Shown: positions 1 to 8,664, counted from the stretch's first letter. The stretch: 64,000 bases of DNA from Proteobacteria bacterium ST_bin11 (GCA_002083615.1 MSXO01000022.1:65674-129673), one strand, 5' to 3'. Notes: a model not told the origin generated them from the sequence alone. Made by a program: numbers and translations.

Positions 1-90
1 CGGCATCCCTGCCGCTCCCCTAGCGGGCTATTCTCGCCAAAAGCTTCGGTGCTCGGCGCGGCATACGGGAATATATGTCCCGGTATTTTG
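1..90 (-). repeat. Structured dispersed repeat, copy 1 (cut by window edge)
   Basis: Read on the minus strand this matches the first third of the repeat copies at 1474-1740 and 59882-60150. It shows the GGGA/TCCC mini-hairpin (67-70 with 78-81), the conserved CCCGTATGCCGCGCCGAGCA segment, and the start of the next hairpin, CGGCA-loop-TGCCG, at 1-14. The rest lies beyond the left edge. It is inverted relative to copy 2, so the two 5' ends face each other across the nuclease gene. Confidence 0.85.
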
Positions 91-135
91 AAGTGGCATC
101 TTAAATTCAATCCCCGTAGTAAACTGTATTTCATG

Positions 136-1413
136 TTAATTTTCTCCTGCCGAATTGGTCAGAGCCTCGACACTACCACTTCTATTTTCTACGTGAGATA
201 TGATTTGCATTACTGGCTCACTAACTCTTTTGGGAGCAATTTTTTGATAAATTGCTTCTCCGTTTACCAATCCTGTATATCTATTCCAGAATAAAGAGTC
301 ACCGACTTCATGCCTTTCACCTTTTTCATATTTATATCCAACAAGGCAATCAAAAATTGAATTGCATAAACTACATAACACCAAATGAAAAAGATACAAA
401 TTTCCAGATTTTGTACAAGGCTTATCGATTGTTAACTGAATAAAAGATTTTGGATTATGATCTTGCCAAGAATCCCCTGCAAGATTCCCCGCATTTTTAA
501 CTTGAAGATGGGTTTGCTTATTGATGTCTGAAACTATTTGAATGTTTAACTGTTGATCGGTTATTTCGAGCTTGTCCTTAAGCAATTTTATATGCCTCTC
601 AAACCTATTTTGTTCTTTCGTAAAAATTACATACTGATGCCGTGATTCTGGGCTAACTTTTCTATCAATATCCAAATATACTGTAGAAAGCATTTTATGA
701 ATATAAATGTAATTTCTTCTAAAGCCATCCAAGCTGTTTTTTGTTGTTTCTATAATCGCTTGCTTTGCCCATTCTTCATTTATGTCGTTAACATTCACTT
801 CCGCAATATCAATGCTCATCAGAGGAAAGCCGAGAGCTTTTAATACAAGAGATTTACTAAAGTCGAATTTATGCGAAAACTCTATTTCTATTCCAGCCAG
901 CACAATAGGATTTTTAGTTATTGGTTTCCCGAGAACTGCCACATCAAGCCTATATTGTTCTCCAAAAGGAGTCCGTATTGGGTATTCCTTTTCCACAGAA
1001 ATAGCGTCTGCAAGAATGTCTCCTGATAGTGAATAATGTGACATTGCCGGATCATCAAATGCCCAAGGCAAACTCTTACTGTCGGCAATCCTCTTTCTTA
1101 GGAAATCCACGATTACGTCTTTAACTAATTTATGCTCTTTGCTTTCCAATGACTGAGTAAATCTATCTTTAATTTCCTCAGCGACTAACTTATTTATTGT
1201 TTTTGAATTTTTTGGGTAATGCTTAAAGTGTGCAACACGAGGCCTATTGTTTTTCTTTAACGCTCCCCAGTTAACCCAATACACCATTTGTCCTTTATCA
1301 TCCACAAACGGCGCCAGTTTTCTGGCGTGGGCGTAACTTTTAACATGTGTAGCCTCTAGTTTTTCGGAAAAATAACCTTGCTCGGCCGAATAAACTCTAG
1401 TTGCTTTATTCAT
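136..1413 (-). CDS. CoiA-like PD-(D/E)XK nuclease, putative
   Basis: A 425-residue protein that I place only tentatively near the competence protein CoiA. The N-terminal part holds a WVNWG segment followed by RPRVAHFKHYP (about 58-67), like the R-x-HFxH segment of CoiA-type proteins. The middle holds a candidate nuclease core: D157 in the strand YRLDVAVL, then the strand GIEIEFSH with E176 and E178 and basic residues after it. The C-terminal 150 residues are not recognisable. There is no signal peptide and no membrane segment. The gene is visibly richer in A and T than its neighbours and lies alone between two inverted copies of a dispersed repeat, which suggests acquired DNA. It could instead be an uncharacterised DNA-repair or defence nuclease. 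Function is inference. Confidence 0.55.
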   Translation of the reverse strand: MNKATRVYSAEQGYFSEKLEATHVKSYAHARKLAPFVDDKGQMVYWVNWGALKKNNRPRVAHFKHYPKNSKTINKLVAEEIKDRFTQSLESKEHKLVKDVIVDFLRKRIADSKSLPWAFDDPAMSHYSLSGDILADAISVEKEYPIRTPFGEQYRLDVAVLGKPITKNPIVLAGIEIEFSHKFDFSKSLVLKALGFPLMSIDIAEVNVNDINEEWAKQAIIETTKNSLDGFRRNYIYIHKMLSTVYLDIDRKVSPESRHQYVIFTKEQNRFERHIKLLKDKLEITDQQLNIQIVSDINKQTHLQVKNAGNLAGDSWQDHNPKSFIQLTIDKPCTKSGNLYLFHLVLCSLCNSIFDCLVGYKYEKGERHEVGDSLFWNRYTGLVNGEAIYQKIAPKRVSEPVMQIISHVENRSGSVEALTNSAGEN

Positions 1414-1473
1414 AATATTTTTTAGCTAAAAATGAAGTATTTAAAACTGACTTATTTTCTGATTAAAACTTCA

Positions 1474-1740
1474 ATTTTTGGGATCTGTTGTCCCCGTATG
1501 CCGCGCCGAGCACCGGAGCTTTTGGTGGGAATAGCCCGCAGGGGCGATGCAGGGATGCATCGCGTTGCCGAAGGGGCAGGAAGCCCCTTTCGGCAACCCC
1601 CGCCAAAAGCGAGGAGCGCAGGAAATAAGCGGCATTCGGGTGGCTTTTCTTTTGGGTACTTTTCTTTGGCCAAGCAAAGAAAAGTACCTCGGCTGTCGGT
1701 CCGAGAACCGACATTAAAACACCCGTCGCGTTAGCGACAC
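1474..1740 (+). repeat. Structured dispersed repeat, copy 2 (full length)
   Basis: A full copy of a repeat seen three times in the window. It folds on paper into a nested set of helices: ATGCCGC (1498-1504) with GCGGCAT (1629-1635); inside it GCTTTTGG (1518-1525) with CCAAAAGC (1603-1610); inside that GCGATGCA/TGCATCGC (1544-1563) and a long imperfect hairpin (1564-1597). Then come GGTACTTTTCTTTG/CAAAGAAAAGTACC (1655-1688), GTCGGT/ACCGAC (1695-1712) and GTCGC/GCGAC (1725-1738). Short reading frames on both strands run through it, but they follow the repeat and are not taken as genes. Confidence 0.9.
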
Positions 1741-1800
1741 TTCCTTCAAACAACTCAAAAACACGCCAAACCCAACTATACAACAAGATCAAAAAACTAC

Positions 1801-3489
1801 TCATTTCCCACCTTCCTGAGCTATCAACTTACCTTCCAAAACAGCCCCAGAATCCCCCTCAACCCTTCCCGCATAACTCAAAATCGGCAAGCCGTAAAAC
1901 AACTTATCCCCCTCCTGCCGCATCGCCGCCTTGGCGGCTTCATAGTCTTGCTGCCAGCGCGGGGCAAATTCATTGGCTTCCTGCGTGGTACCCGCGCCGC
2001 CAGCCAGGAAAAGTTCGCGTACCGCCGCGCCGGGGTTGACGAAAGCGGTTAGTTGCGCGGCTTGCCAGCGTGGTTTTTCAATGCCGCGTTGCCAATCCAA
2101 CGGGCTTAAGGACTGTTTGTTGCAGGCGTCTTTCATCCGGGTCAGCAGGCTTTCCGAGCTGGCAGCCAGAAATAAACTGCCGCCGGCGCATTCCGCGCCC
2201 AAGTCCGGGTTTTTTAAATATTGCGCATACGCGGCGCTGGCTTGCGCCTGCTGGGGATTGGCGATGATGATCCCTACCGCGCCGGTCGGGCTGTCGACGG
2301 TGAAATCCCAAACCAAGCCCATACCGGCCGGCTCGGCGCCGGGAGGAATGGTAGACGGACCGTTTTTAGCCAATGCTTGCCAGTCGGCTGTGGTTAAATC
2401 AGGCGATAAGGCCAGACTGGCAGCCACGCCGGCAAAGGCGTCGTGCGGAATGCTGGCTAACACACCTTCGAATAATTGCCCGTGCAATTGGCTTTGCCAG
2501 GCTGCGGTCGGCAGATTCAGCGTACCCAGTTGGCCGTCTGTTAAAGCAAAATCCCATTGCAGCGGATAGGTCGGCGCGCCAGTTAGCACCGGCAGTAAAT
2601 TATCGATAAAGGCTTCGGATCGCAGCGTTAAACTCAAGGGCGCAGCGCTGCGGCGGCTTTGCGGGGGAATGCTGTCGATCACATTCAGTAGGGCTTCCAG
2701 ACTTTGCGCCAGATAGATCCGCTCGCGGAATTGGGTGAAAAACAGTTTTTGCAAACCGATACGGGTTTCCAGGATCGGTTCCGGCAATTTGTTGAGCCGG
2801 TAACCACTAGTTGCCAAAATGCCGGCCAAGGCTGGCATGGCTTGATCGGCAAACTGGCTGTCGCTGCGCGAGTAACTGATGACCCAGCCCTGATTGGCAT
2901 GGGCCATGTCGTAATGCAGCTCGGCATTGGCGGTGACAGCGTCGCGCAGCAGTTGCGTCAGAAACTCGCCTTGCAGGCCTTCTAAATTCAGTTGCTCAGC
3001 TTTGACTTTCAGGCTTTGTAACAAACCGAAAAACAGACCTTGTACGAAACGATTGCCGAGCAAGCTTTGCACTTGCGGCTGCGCATCCCACCAGTTTAAA
3101 AACGCTTCTCCCTCATTGAAGTTCAAGGTAAAGGCCACCGGATGTTTTTTCACATACCAGGTCGCCTGCTTAGGGCAATCGGCCGGGCGCTTCACGGTCA
3201 CGTCCATTGTGGTGCCCGAGCCAACATCGCCGCCGGTCAAGGCGGGACAATGATCGTCGCCGGCAGGCACTACATCGTTGCTGCCGACTAGCGAGGTGCT
3301 GGCGTCCAAATCGTTATTCGCAGAGTCGCGCAGTTTGACGGTCAAATCCAGCAAGGGCAGACCGGCGCGCATCAAGCGGCTCAAGGGTTGCCGGGAATAA
3401 TCCTGATAAGCAACGACACCGGCGGTTGCGGTCAGCACCGCCGCCGAGGCAATCACGGTCAGGCGTTTTGCGGGGCTAAGCGGTTCCAT
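1801..3489 (-). CDS. DUF2138 family protein (YfaA-like)
   Basis: A 562-residue protein of the DUF2138 family, of which E. coli YfaA is the best-known member; no biochemical role is established. An N-terminal hydrophobic segment (about 8-27) can serve as a membrane anchor or uncleaved signal, so the body is probably periplasmic. The start ATG follows GGAG at an eight-base distance and overlaps the end of the upstream gene by 31 bases, so the two are translationally linked. In E. coli this family sits beside genes of an alpha-2-macroglobulin-like envelope system (yfaS, yfaT, yfaP, yfaQ). Here only the DUF2135/DUF1175 partner is adjacent; no macroglobulin gene is within the window. The family call is firm, the role inferred. 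Confidence 0.75.
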   Translation of the reverse strand: MEPLSPAKRLTVIASAAVLTATAGVVAYQDYSRQPLSRLMRAGLPLLDLTVKLRDSANNDLDASTSLVGSNDVVPAGDDHCPALTGGDVGSGTTMDVTVKRPADCPKQATWYVKKHPVAFTLNFNEGEAFLNWWDAQPQVQSLLGNRFVQGLFFGLLQSLKVKAEQLNLEGLQGEFLTQLLRDAVTANAELHYDMAHANQGWVISYSRSDSQFADQAMPALAGILATSGYRLNKLPEPILETRIGLQKLFFTQFRERIYLAQSLEALLNVIDSIPPQSRRSAAPLSLTLRSEAFIDNLLPVLTGAPTYPLQWDFALTDGQLGTLNLPTAAWQSQLHGQLFEGVLASIPHDAFAGVAASLALSPDLTTADWQALAKNGPSTIPPGAEPAGMGLVWDFTVDSPTGAVGIIIANPQQAQASAAYAQYLKNPDLGAECAGGSLFLAASSESLLTRMKDACNKQSLSPLDWQRGIEKPRWQAAQLTAFVNPGAAVRELFLAGGAGTTQEANEFAPRWQQDYEAAKAAMRQEGDKLFYGLPILSYAGRVEGDSGAVLEGKLIAQEGGK

Positions 3490-4997
3490 TCGTACACTCC
3501 AAGGAAATAGGGGTTTTCAGCGCGGGGGACCCACACCGGATCTGGCGATTGCAATAACTCGGCGACGCTGACCACGCGCACTTGGGCATCAACGCCCTGT
3601 GCCCCATTGTGGTAGACGGCCAGATTTTCCGGATGGCCGGCAGCGAATAGCATCAGGTGATATGGCTCGTCGTTCATTAGGGGCTTTTGGTACACCAGTA
3701 AATCACCGCTTTTTGCCGTTGCCAGGTCACGGGATTTTAAGCGAAAGTTGTAGCCAATCAGGGTTTCCGCGTCGGCGAAATGGCCGTAGCGGGCTTGACC
3801 GTTCTGCAAGCCGGTTTGCCAGATTTGCGGATAGTCGGGGACGGCTTTACGGGCCAGCTCGGATAAAGCTGGCAACATCAGTTTAGCGGGCACGCCAAGT
3901 TTGGCGGTGCGGGCGGCGTCGCGTGGTTCTAAAGCGGTGCGATAGGCAAAACGTACTAGGCCGGCGCAGTCGCGTTGTTTAGGCTCCCAGAGCGGGCTGA
4001 GTTTACGGGCTTGCAGCAGGGCAACGTCTGTGACGACTTGGCGTAGCGCTTCGACGTCTTGCGGCGGAAGATAGCCCAACGTTTCCGCGCTGTCCTCTGC
4101 TTCGCCTTCCCGCTTGGGCTCGTGTTTGATGAATTCCTTTACCTCTTGCGGCATATCTCGCTCGGCATCCTGGCCGGGCACATAGATTTTCGCCGGCTGG
4201 CGGTTGCCTTGGATAACGACATACGCCAGGGTTTTGGTTTCGCCGGGCCTGGCCAAGGGTTTTTGCACCCGACGTCGACTTTCGGAGGGCAAACCTTCAT
4301 CCAAAATAATATCCAGATTGGCCAAGGTGTGCTGCACCGCGCCGCCGGGCCAGTAATTGGTGTCGATGCGGAATACGCCGATGGGTGGGGCCGGATGCAC
4401 GTACAAATAAGGCCCGTAGCCGGGTTGATCGAAGTTGTCGCCGTTTTGATTTAAAAAAAAGATGCCGCCGCTGTTGGAATTGGTGTCGGCCCAATACACG
4501 TGGCTGTTGTCCGGCTCGTAAATGTGCAAATCGGTATAAACGCCGTCGCTATCGCTGGTGAGCACCACTTTTAAGCCAATTGAAGCAATCACTGCATCGA
4601 CCGTGGTCGACGCTTTAGCGACTCCGGCACTGTTGGCGCACTCGGCAATCACGGTATTTTTTCCCTTCGCGGCTGCAAAAGCGCGAGAGAAACTGCCGTT
4701 GGCGTTGCGCACGTAATAGCGCACGCCATTGATATTGACCACAATCGGATCGGCAGTCGGGTCGGAACAGGTGCCGGCCACGGCGATTTGCAAACCGCTG
4801 GTCCAACCGCCGGCTGGTTTGCTCAGTGTCAGTGTGGGTGCTGTGGCAGCTTCGGTTGGCAAAGAACGCTGTTGCCCGCGTCTGGCTAAAATGTCGGGGT
4901 CGGCGCTGGGTTCAGCAAGGCTTCGAGTCGAAAAGACCAGCAAAAAGGCGGCGATACCGCCCAGCCAGCGGGTATCGAAAAAAGGGGGTATCCGCAT
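3459..4997 (-). CDS. DUF2135-DUF1175 fusion protein (YfaP/YfaT-like)
   Basis: Exported protein that joins two domains which are separate genes in E. coli. After a signal peptide (about residues 1-28, ending RSLA) comes an Ig-like stretch, then a DUF2135 domain with the DSDGVYTDLHIYEPD segment and the following YWPGG strand. The last 230 residues are a DUF1175-type domain with DCAGLVRFAYRTAL and a later DLLVY plus YHLMLF, a layout like NlpC/P60 cysteine peptidases (Cys, then His). The start chosen is the second Met, since GGAGG sits five bases before it; an ATG twelve bases further up lacks such a site. It lies directly upstream of the DUF2138 gene. Hydrolase activity is inference from the Cys/His spacing. 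Confidence 0.7.
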   Translation of the reverse strand: MRIPPFFDTRWLGGIAAFLLVFSTRSLAEPSADPDILARRGQQRSLPTEAATAPTLTLSKPAGGWTSGLQIAVAGTCSDPTADPIVVNINGVRYYVRNANGSFSRAFAAAKGKNTVIAECANSAGVAKASTTVDAVIASIGLKVVLTSDSDGVYTDLHIYEPDNSHVYWADTNSNSGGIFFLNQNGDNFDQPGYGPYLYVHPAPPIGVFRIDTNYWPGGAVQHTLANLDIILDEGLPSESRRRVQKPLARPGETKTLAYVVIQGNRQPAKIYVPGQDAERDMPQEVKEFIKHEPKREGEAEDSAETLGYLPPQDVEALRQVVTDVALLQARKLSPLWEPKQRDCAGLVRFAYRTALEPRDAARTAKLGVPAKLMLPALSELARKAVPDYPQIWQTGLQNGQARYGHFADAETLIGYNFRLKSRDLATAKSGDLLVYQKPLMNDEPYHLMLFAAGHPENLAVYHNGAQGVDAQVRVVSVAELLQSPDPVWVPRAENPYFLGVYEWNRLAPQNA

Positions 4998-5117
4998 CAA
5001 AGCCTCCATTGGGCGGGGATTTTATGAGTGCCCGAAATGTAGCAAGCAAATCGGCTAACGGCAAATCTAACTGCCGGTTGTTCTGCATAACGTGGACAGG
5101 CCACATTTTTTTGGCGC

Positions 5118-5151
5118 AAAAAAAATCCCCCGCTCCGGCTGGAGCGAGGGA
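5118..5151 (-). terminator. Rho-independent terminator after PEP-CTERM gene
   Basis: On the minus strand an eleven-base stem with one mismatch and a four-base loop (5126-5151) is followed by an eight-T run (5118-5125). It lies downstream of the PEP-CTERM gene that ends at 5236 and upstream of the next minus-strand gene, so it separates the two units. Confidence 0.8.
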
Positions 5152-5235
5152 TCTTCTTCGTCAAGGGATAAACGGCAAAAGAAAGAACGCCGACAGGCGA
5201 CTCTTTAAGCTGGGCCGATTATTCCATGGTCAGGA

Positions 5236-5952
5236 TTAAACGCTAGTCCGACGCCGTTGCAGACCCAAAAAGCCGAGCAAACCAGTCAAGAACATCCAGG
5301 TCGCTGCTGGCAGAGGCACCGGAGAACCTAAACCGCCGCCGCCGGCTGTTTCACCGTTGCTAACAAATGAATCGCTTTCTCCGTCCGTACCAATTGATCT
5401 GACATGTAAGCCGATACGTAAGGCGTTGTCTTGCAGGCCATGGCCCAGGTCCAAAAAGCTAACGCCGTGTTGCAATGCTATACGAATACCCAGCAAATCG
5501 TTACTGGCGTTGATCCCTTTATTGGGATTGCCTGGATTAACATCGGCACCAAAACCAGAAGTTGCAACAAAACCGATTGTGTTGCCACCTGGCAAATTAT
5601 TTGGGTTCAGGGTAGTACCGAAATCGGTAGTGCCACCAAGATGCAGAAAAGGGGCGTATTGAGACAGCAGAAAATTGCTATCGTCAAAATAGATTTCGGC
5701 AATATTGGAAGCAATGCCAATAGCGTTTTTAAATGTGAACAATACATCATTTGCACCAATACTTTGATTCAACATTGAAAAAGCATCGGCTTGATTGAAT
5801 ACCTCAACACTCAACTGGCTAGCCACGTCTTGACTACTGTTACTGGTAACACGCGTAAAACCGAAGCTAATAGGTGACGCAAAGACTTGGGTGCTGGATA
5901 ACAGCAACACACCGGCAGCTACAAACGATTTAGATAAAACGAACGATTTCAT
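5236..5952 (-). CDS. PEP-CTERM sorting-domain exported protein
   Basis: A 238-residue secreted protein. Residues 1-25 form a signal peptide ending in VFAS. The C-terminus carries the tripartite sorting tail: VPLPAATW, a hydrophobic segment (MFLTGLLGFLGL) and basic QRRR. In this family the tail is recognised by an exosortase that anchors or releases the protein at the outer surface, usually in exopolysaccharide-making bacteria. The middle part has no recognisable domain. AAGAGGA lies eight bases before the ATG. The gene is monocistronic by context, with a terminator after it. No exosortase gene is in the window. Confidence 0.8.
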   Translation of the reverse strand: MKSFVLSKSFVAAGVLLLSSTQVFASPISFGFTRVTSNSSQDVASQLSVEVFNQADAFSMLNQSIGANDVLFTFKNAIGIASNIAEIYFDDSNFLLSQYAPFLHLGGTTDFGTTLNPNNLPGGNTIGFVATSGFGADVNPGNPNKGINASNDLLGIRIALQHGVSFLDLGHGLQDNALRIGLHVRSIGTDGESDSFVSNGETAGGGGLGSPVPLPAATWMFLTGLLGFLGLQRRRTSV

Positions 5953-6042
5953 TGCTAAATTCCTCTTGATTTACAAAGCGATGACTCATTCTATGGCCTT
6001 ACCAAATCTTCACAACCTCCCTAAAGGGCAGTAAGGGCACAT

Positions 6043-8208
6043 TTATTCGAGAGTCCCTTGCAAGCGGGTAACCCAAGCGTCCTTCGCATTCGGATCGACA
6101 TGAAACGCCAGCGCTACCGGTTTGTGCAACAAGCCTTCTTCGCCGGAGGCATTGGGATTGAGCTGGCGTTTTTCTACAAAATCGATCAAGCGCCTGAGGT
6201 GATAAATCAGCAACACGCGATTGTCCTCACTGCCTTTGTAGATGAGGTATCCGACATTGTCTTCGCTTAAGTCCGGGTTGCGGGCAATCAGCGCTGTCAA
6301 TTGGGTTTCACAATTGCCGGCCAGATTTTTCAATACCGAATCCGGATGCTGGCGGATCAATTGCTGTAGATGTGCGACCAAGTCGCCAGCCAGTTGCTGT
6401 TGTTGTAGTTGTTCCAACTCGGCATCGCTGCATAAAAAGCTTTCTGCCACCAAATAGTGCCGGTCGCGCTCGCCATCATTGGCAAACAGCGAGATTTTCG
6501 ACACCGCCGTATCCTCCATGGCATTTAAAAAGGCCTGTGGCGAACGGATGTGTTTATCGATGGTCACCACCCAAGGCAAAGCCCTCCCAGTCAACTCAAA
6601 ACGCGATTTAACGCTGCCGATAACGCCGGAGCGCGACAGCTCTTGTTCACGGCCGACTGGCTTAACCAAGAACGCATCGACGGCGGCAATTTGGGTGCGA
6701 AAACCGGCTGCCTTAAAATGTTTGATGGCGGTGGAATAACGCGGAGAGTAGGGAATGCCGGTGCCATCGTACAAGATGTTGATGCGCAGCTCGCGGGCAT
6801 GCTGTGCTACCAAATCGCGCAGTCGGTTCGCGAAAGGCTCGACATAAACGTAGTCGTCGCTGTGGTGATTGGCAGCAGTCAGCAGGCGATACAAATCGCT
6901 GAGTTTTCTAAATTCGTCCAAGGAGGCAATCACGAAATTGTCGCCGCATAGCGCGGTGGCGATTTCCTCGATCGCGGTTTTGCCGACACCGGCACCGCCC
7001 ATACTCATCAAAAACTGCGGTTGATCGACCGGGGTTTTGCCGGCGAAAATCGCGTCGCGGGCGGCCAATAAAATTCGAGTGATCTTACCTAAACGCTCGT
7101 AGGCAATTTCCACGGTACGGCGCAAACGGGTTTCGCTACGGGCAGCGATCAGCATTTTTTGTTTTAGGGCTTGGTTATCCCCTAATAAAAACAAGTTGGC
7201 CTGTTCACCGGCACATTGTTTCAGTAAATCGATCAGCTCGGCCTGGCTGGGGGAGCGCAGGCCGGTCAGCATATTCACGTCTAAGCAAAACAAGGGCGCT
7301 ACGCCGTCTTCGCGGATGGGGATCGCGTCGATCTCGTTTTTGCCGGGGGCGCGCAAATCTTCGGTGCCAGGCAAATAGTCGATGACATGCTCGGACACGC
7401 TTAAGGGATTGTCGGCAAAATGTTGGCCGGCAATCAATTGTTCTGCGGTAATACTGCTCAGCGGCACCAAGCCGCCGGTCACGGTGATCAGACATTCGAC
7501 GCCGTCGCCGGTGATATGCGACAGAAACGGAATGCCCAGCACAAAGCGTTTGTTCTCCGGCCATTTGCCATAGCGGTTGGCTTGGTTGCGCAGGCTTTTA
7601 ATCCGTCTGGGGTCGAGGGCATGGGCAAACGCCCGGCTCAGCGCGCGGTGTTGGCTGCTGTGGTCGTGTAGCACTAAAACGTCGTCGGCGGTTAAGCGGC
7701 GAAAATCAATCCCTTGTTCATACACAGCCTTGAAAGCCGGCAGGTTGCCGAGTGCGGAAATGAAAAAATCCAGGGTCATGCGATTGCCGTAACCATAAGG
7801 CCGAATCACCCGCAAGGAATGATAAAAGCTGGCCAGCCGCTCAGCGATGTCCTCACTCTGAATCACGAAGCCGTTGTTATCGAAAATCGCGCTGTCGGCA
7901 TTGCTTTCACCGTCCAACACCAATCGCTCGATCGCCTCGCGGAACTGTTTACGCTTGCCGGCATCCGGCATGGTACCGGGCCGGTGAGTGACGGTGGGCT
8001 GCTCCTTCCAATCGGTGAACATTTCGCGATGGATGCGCGAGTACAAGCCGGTCATGTATGTCACGCGTTTGGTCTGATCATGCGAGACGGTCATTTCCAA
8101 TTCTTGCAGCAAGGTCGATAACAAGTCCGCGCCTTGGGCGATGGCTAGTGCGGTGCGCAGGCGTTTTAGCGGTCTGTAACCCGGGATGTTCCGGCTGGGG
8201 TTTTGCAT
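6043..8208 (-). CDS. Fic-like / zeta-toxin-like kinase fusion protein
   Basis: A 721-residue soluble protein. Residues about 55-155 look like a Fic domain: a IHREMFTDW helix, then FYHSLRVIRPYGYGNRM at the place of the Fic motif HPFx(D/E)GNGR. The catalytic His is Arg136, the acidic residue is Tyr140 and the final Gly-Arg is Arg-Met, so AMP transfer by the usual mechanism is unlikely. Residues 160-380 are unrecognised. Residues about 395-520 resemble a zeta-toxin-type small-molecule kinase: Walker A GGAGVGKT at 404-411, ASLDEF at 428-433, and NILYDGTGIP with a following Gly-Phe-Arg strand. The gene stands alone with no obvious antitoxin next to it. Whether it is a toxin, a kinase or a regulator is open. 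Confidence 0.65.
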   Translation of the reverse strand: MQNPSRNIPGYRPLKRLRTALAIAQGADLLSTLLQELEMTVSHDQTKRVTYMTGLYSRIHREMFTDWKEQPTVTHRPGTMPDAGKRKQFREAIERLVLDGESNADSAIFDNNGFVIQSEDIAERLASFYHSLRVIRPYGYGNRMTLDFFISALGNLPAFKAVYEQGIDFRRLTADDVLVLHDHSSQHRALSRAFAHALDPRRIKSLRNQANRYGKWPENKRFVLGIPFLSHITGDGVECLITVTGGLVPLSSITAEQLIAGQHFADNPLSVSEHVIDYLPGTEDLRAPGKNEIDAIPIREDGVAPLFCLDVNMLTGLRSPSQAELIDLLKQCAGEQANLFLLGDNQALKQKMLIAARSETRLRRTVEIAYERLGKITRILLAARDAIFAGKTPVDQPQFLMSMGGAGVGKTAIEEIATALCGDNFVIASLDEFRKLSDLYRLLTAANHHSDDYVYVEPFANRLRDLVAQHARELRINILYDGTGIPYSPRYSTAIKHFKAAGFRTQIAAVDAFLVKPVGREQELSRSGVIGSVKSRFELTGRALPWVVTIDKHIRSPQAFLNAMEDTAVSKISLFANDGERDRHYLVAESFLCSDAELEQLQQQQLAGDLVAHLQQLIRQHPDSVLKNLAGNCETQLTALIARNPDLSEDNVGYLIYKGSEDNRVLLIYHLRRLIDFVEKRQLNPNASGEEGLLHKPVALAFHVDPNAKDAWVTRLQGTLE

Positions 8209-8664
8209 GATCCACCCTCTTATTCTTATAGTTATTTTTAAGGGGTGATCTTAACTGGTTATTGTTGGAGAAGGAATATGGTCCGAATGCCTTTGAGCGA
8301 GACATAGCGATTATTGGTGGGGGCGTGACTTGCTCCATTGCCTCATCCAGATGCTTGAGTACGGAAATACAAATCATGGGCTCTGGCTCAGGTGAATAGA
8401 GGGCTGGTTCTTGCATAAAATCCATTACAGGCACAGCACGCAATCGGCTTAAGTATCAAACAAGCAAATTCAATGCAGAATAAATTGTTATTACCAGACA
8501 TACATTTACCCTCAAGCTGCCGACTAACTCGAGTGCCTTGTTTTTGCTTGCTTTTCCCCTGCAAGGAGTGGCGATAGTCGGCGCGGCCAGGATTCCTAAA
8601 CACCCTTGGCCGACTGCCCGGGAATCGCTTTTCAGGTACAATAAAAGCATTTTTTATCTATCAA
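8209..8664. other. Intergenic region between Fic/zeta gene and glyQ
   Basis: About 455 bases between two divergently read genes. I see no supported gene: short minus-strand frames exist but lack ribosome binding sites or recognisable products. It must hold the promoters of both flanking units. A TACAAT at 8637-8642, about 23 bases before the glyQ start, is a possible -10 element, but no good -35 sits at the right distance. Confidence 0.4.

Noticed and set aside
1432..1804. Several open frames on both strands inside repeat copy 2 (up to 113 codons)
   Set aside because: They follow the repeat sequence; changes between copies keep base pairing, not codons, and there are no ribosome sites.
8078..8443. 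Minus-strand frame of 121 codons overlapping the start of the Fic/zeta gene
   Set aside because: Two thirds lie inside the other gene in a different frame and the peptide has no recognisable pattern or ribosome site.
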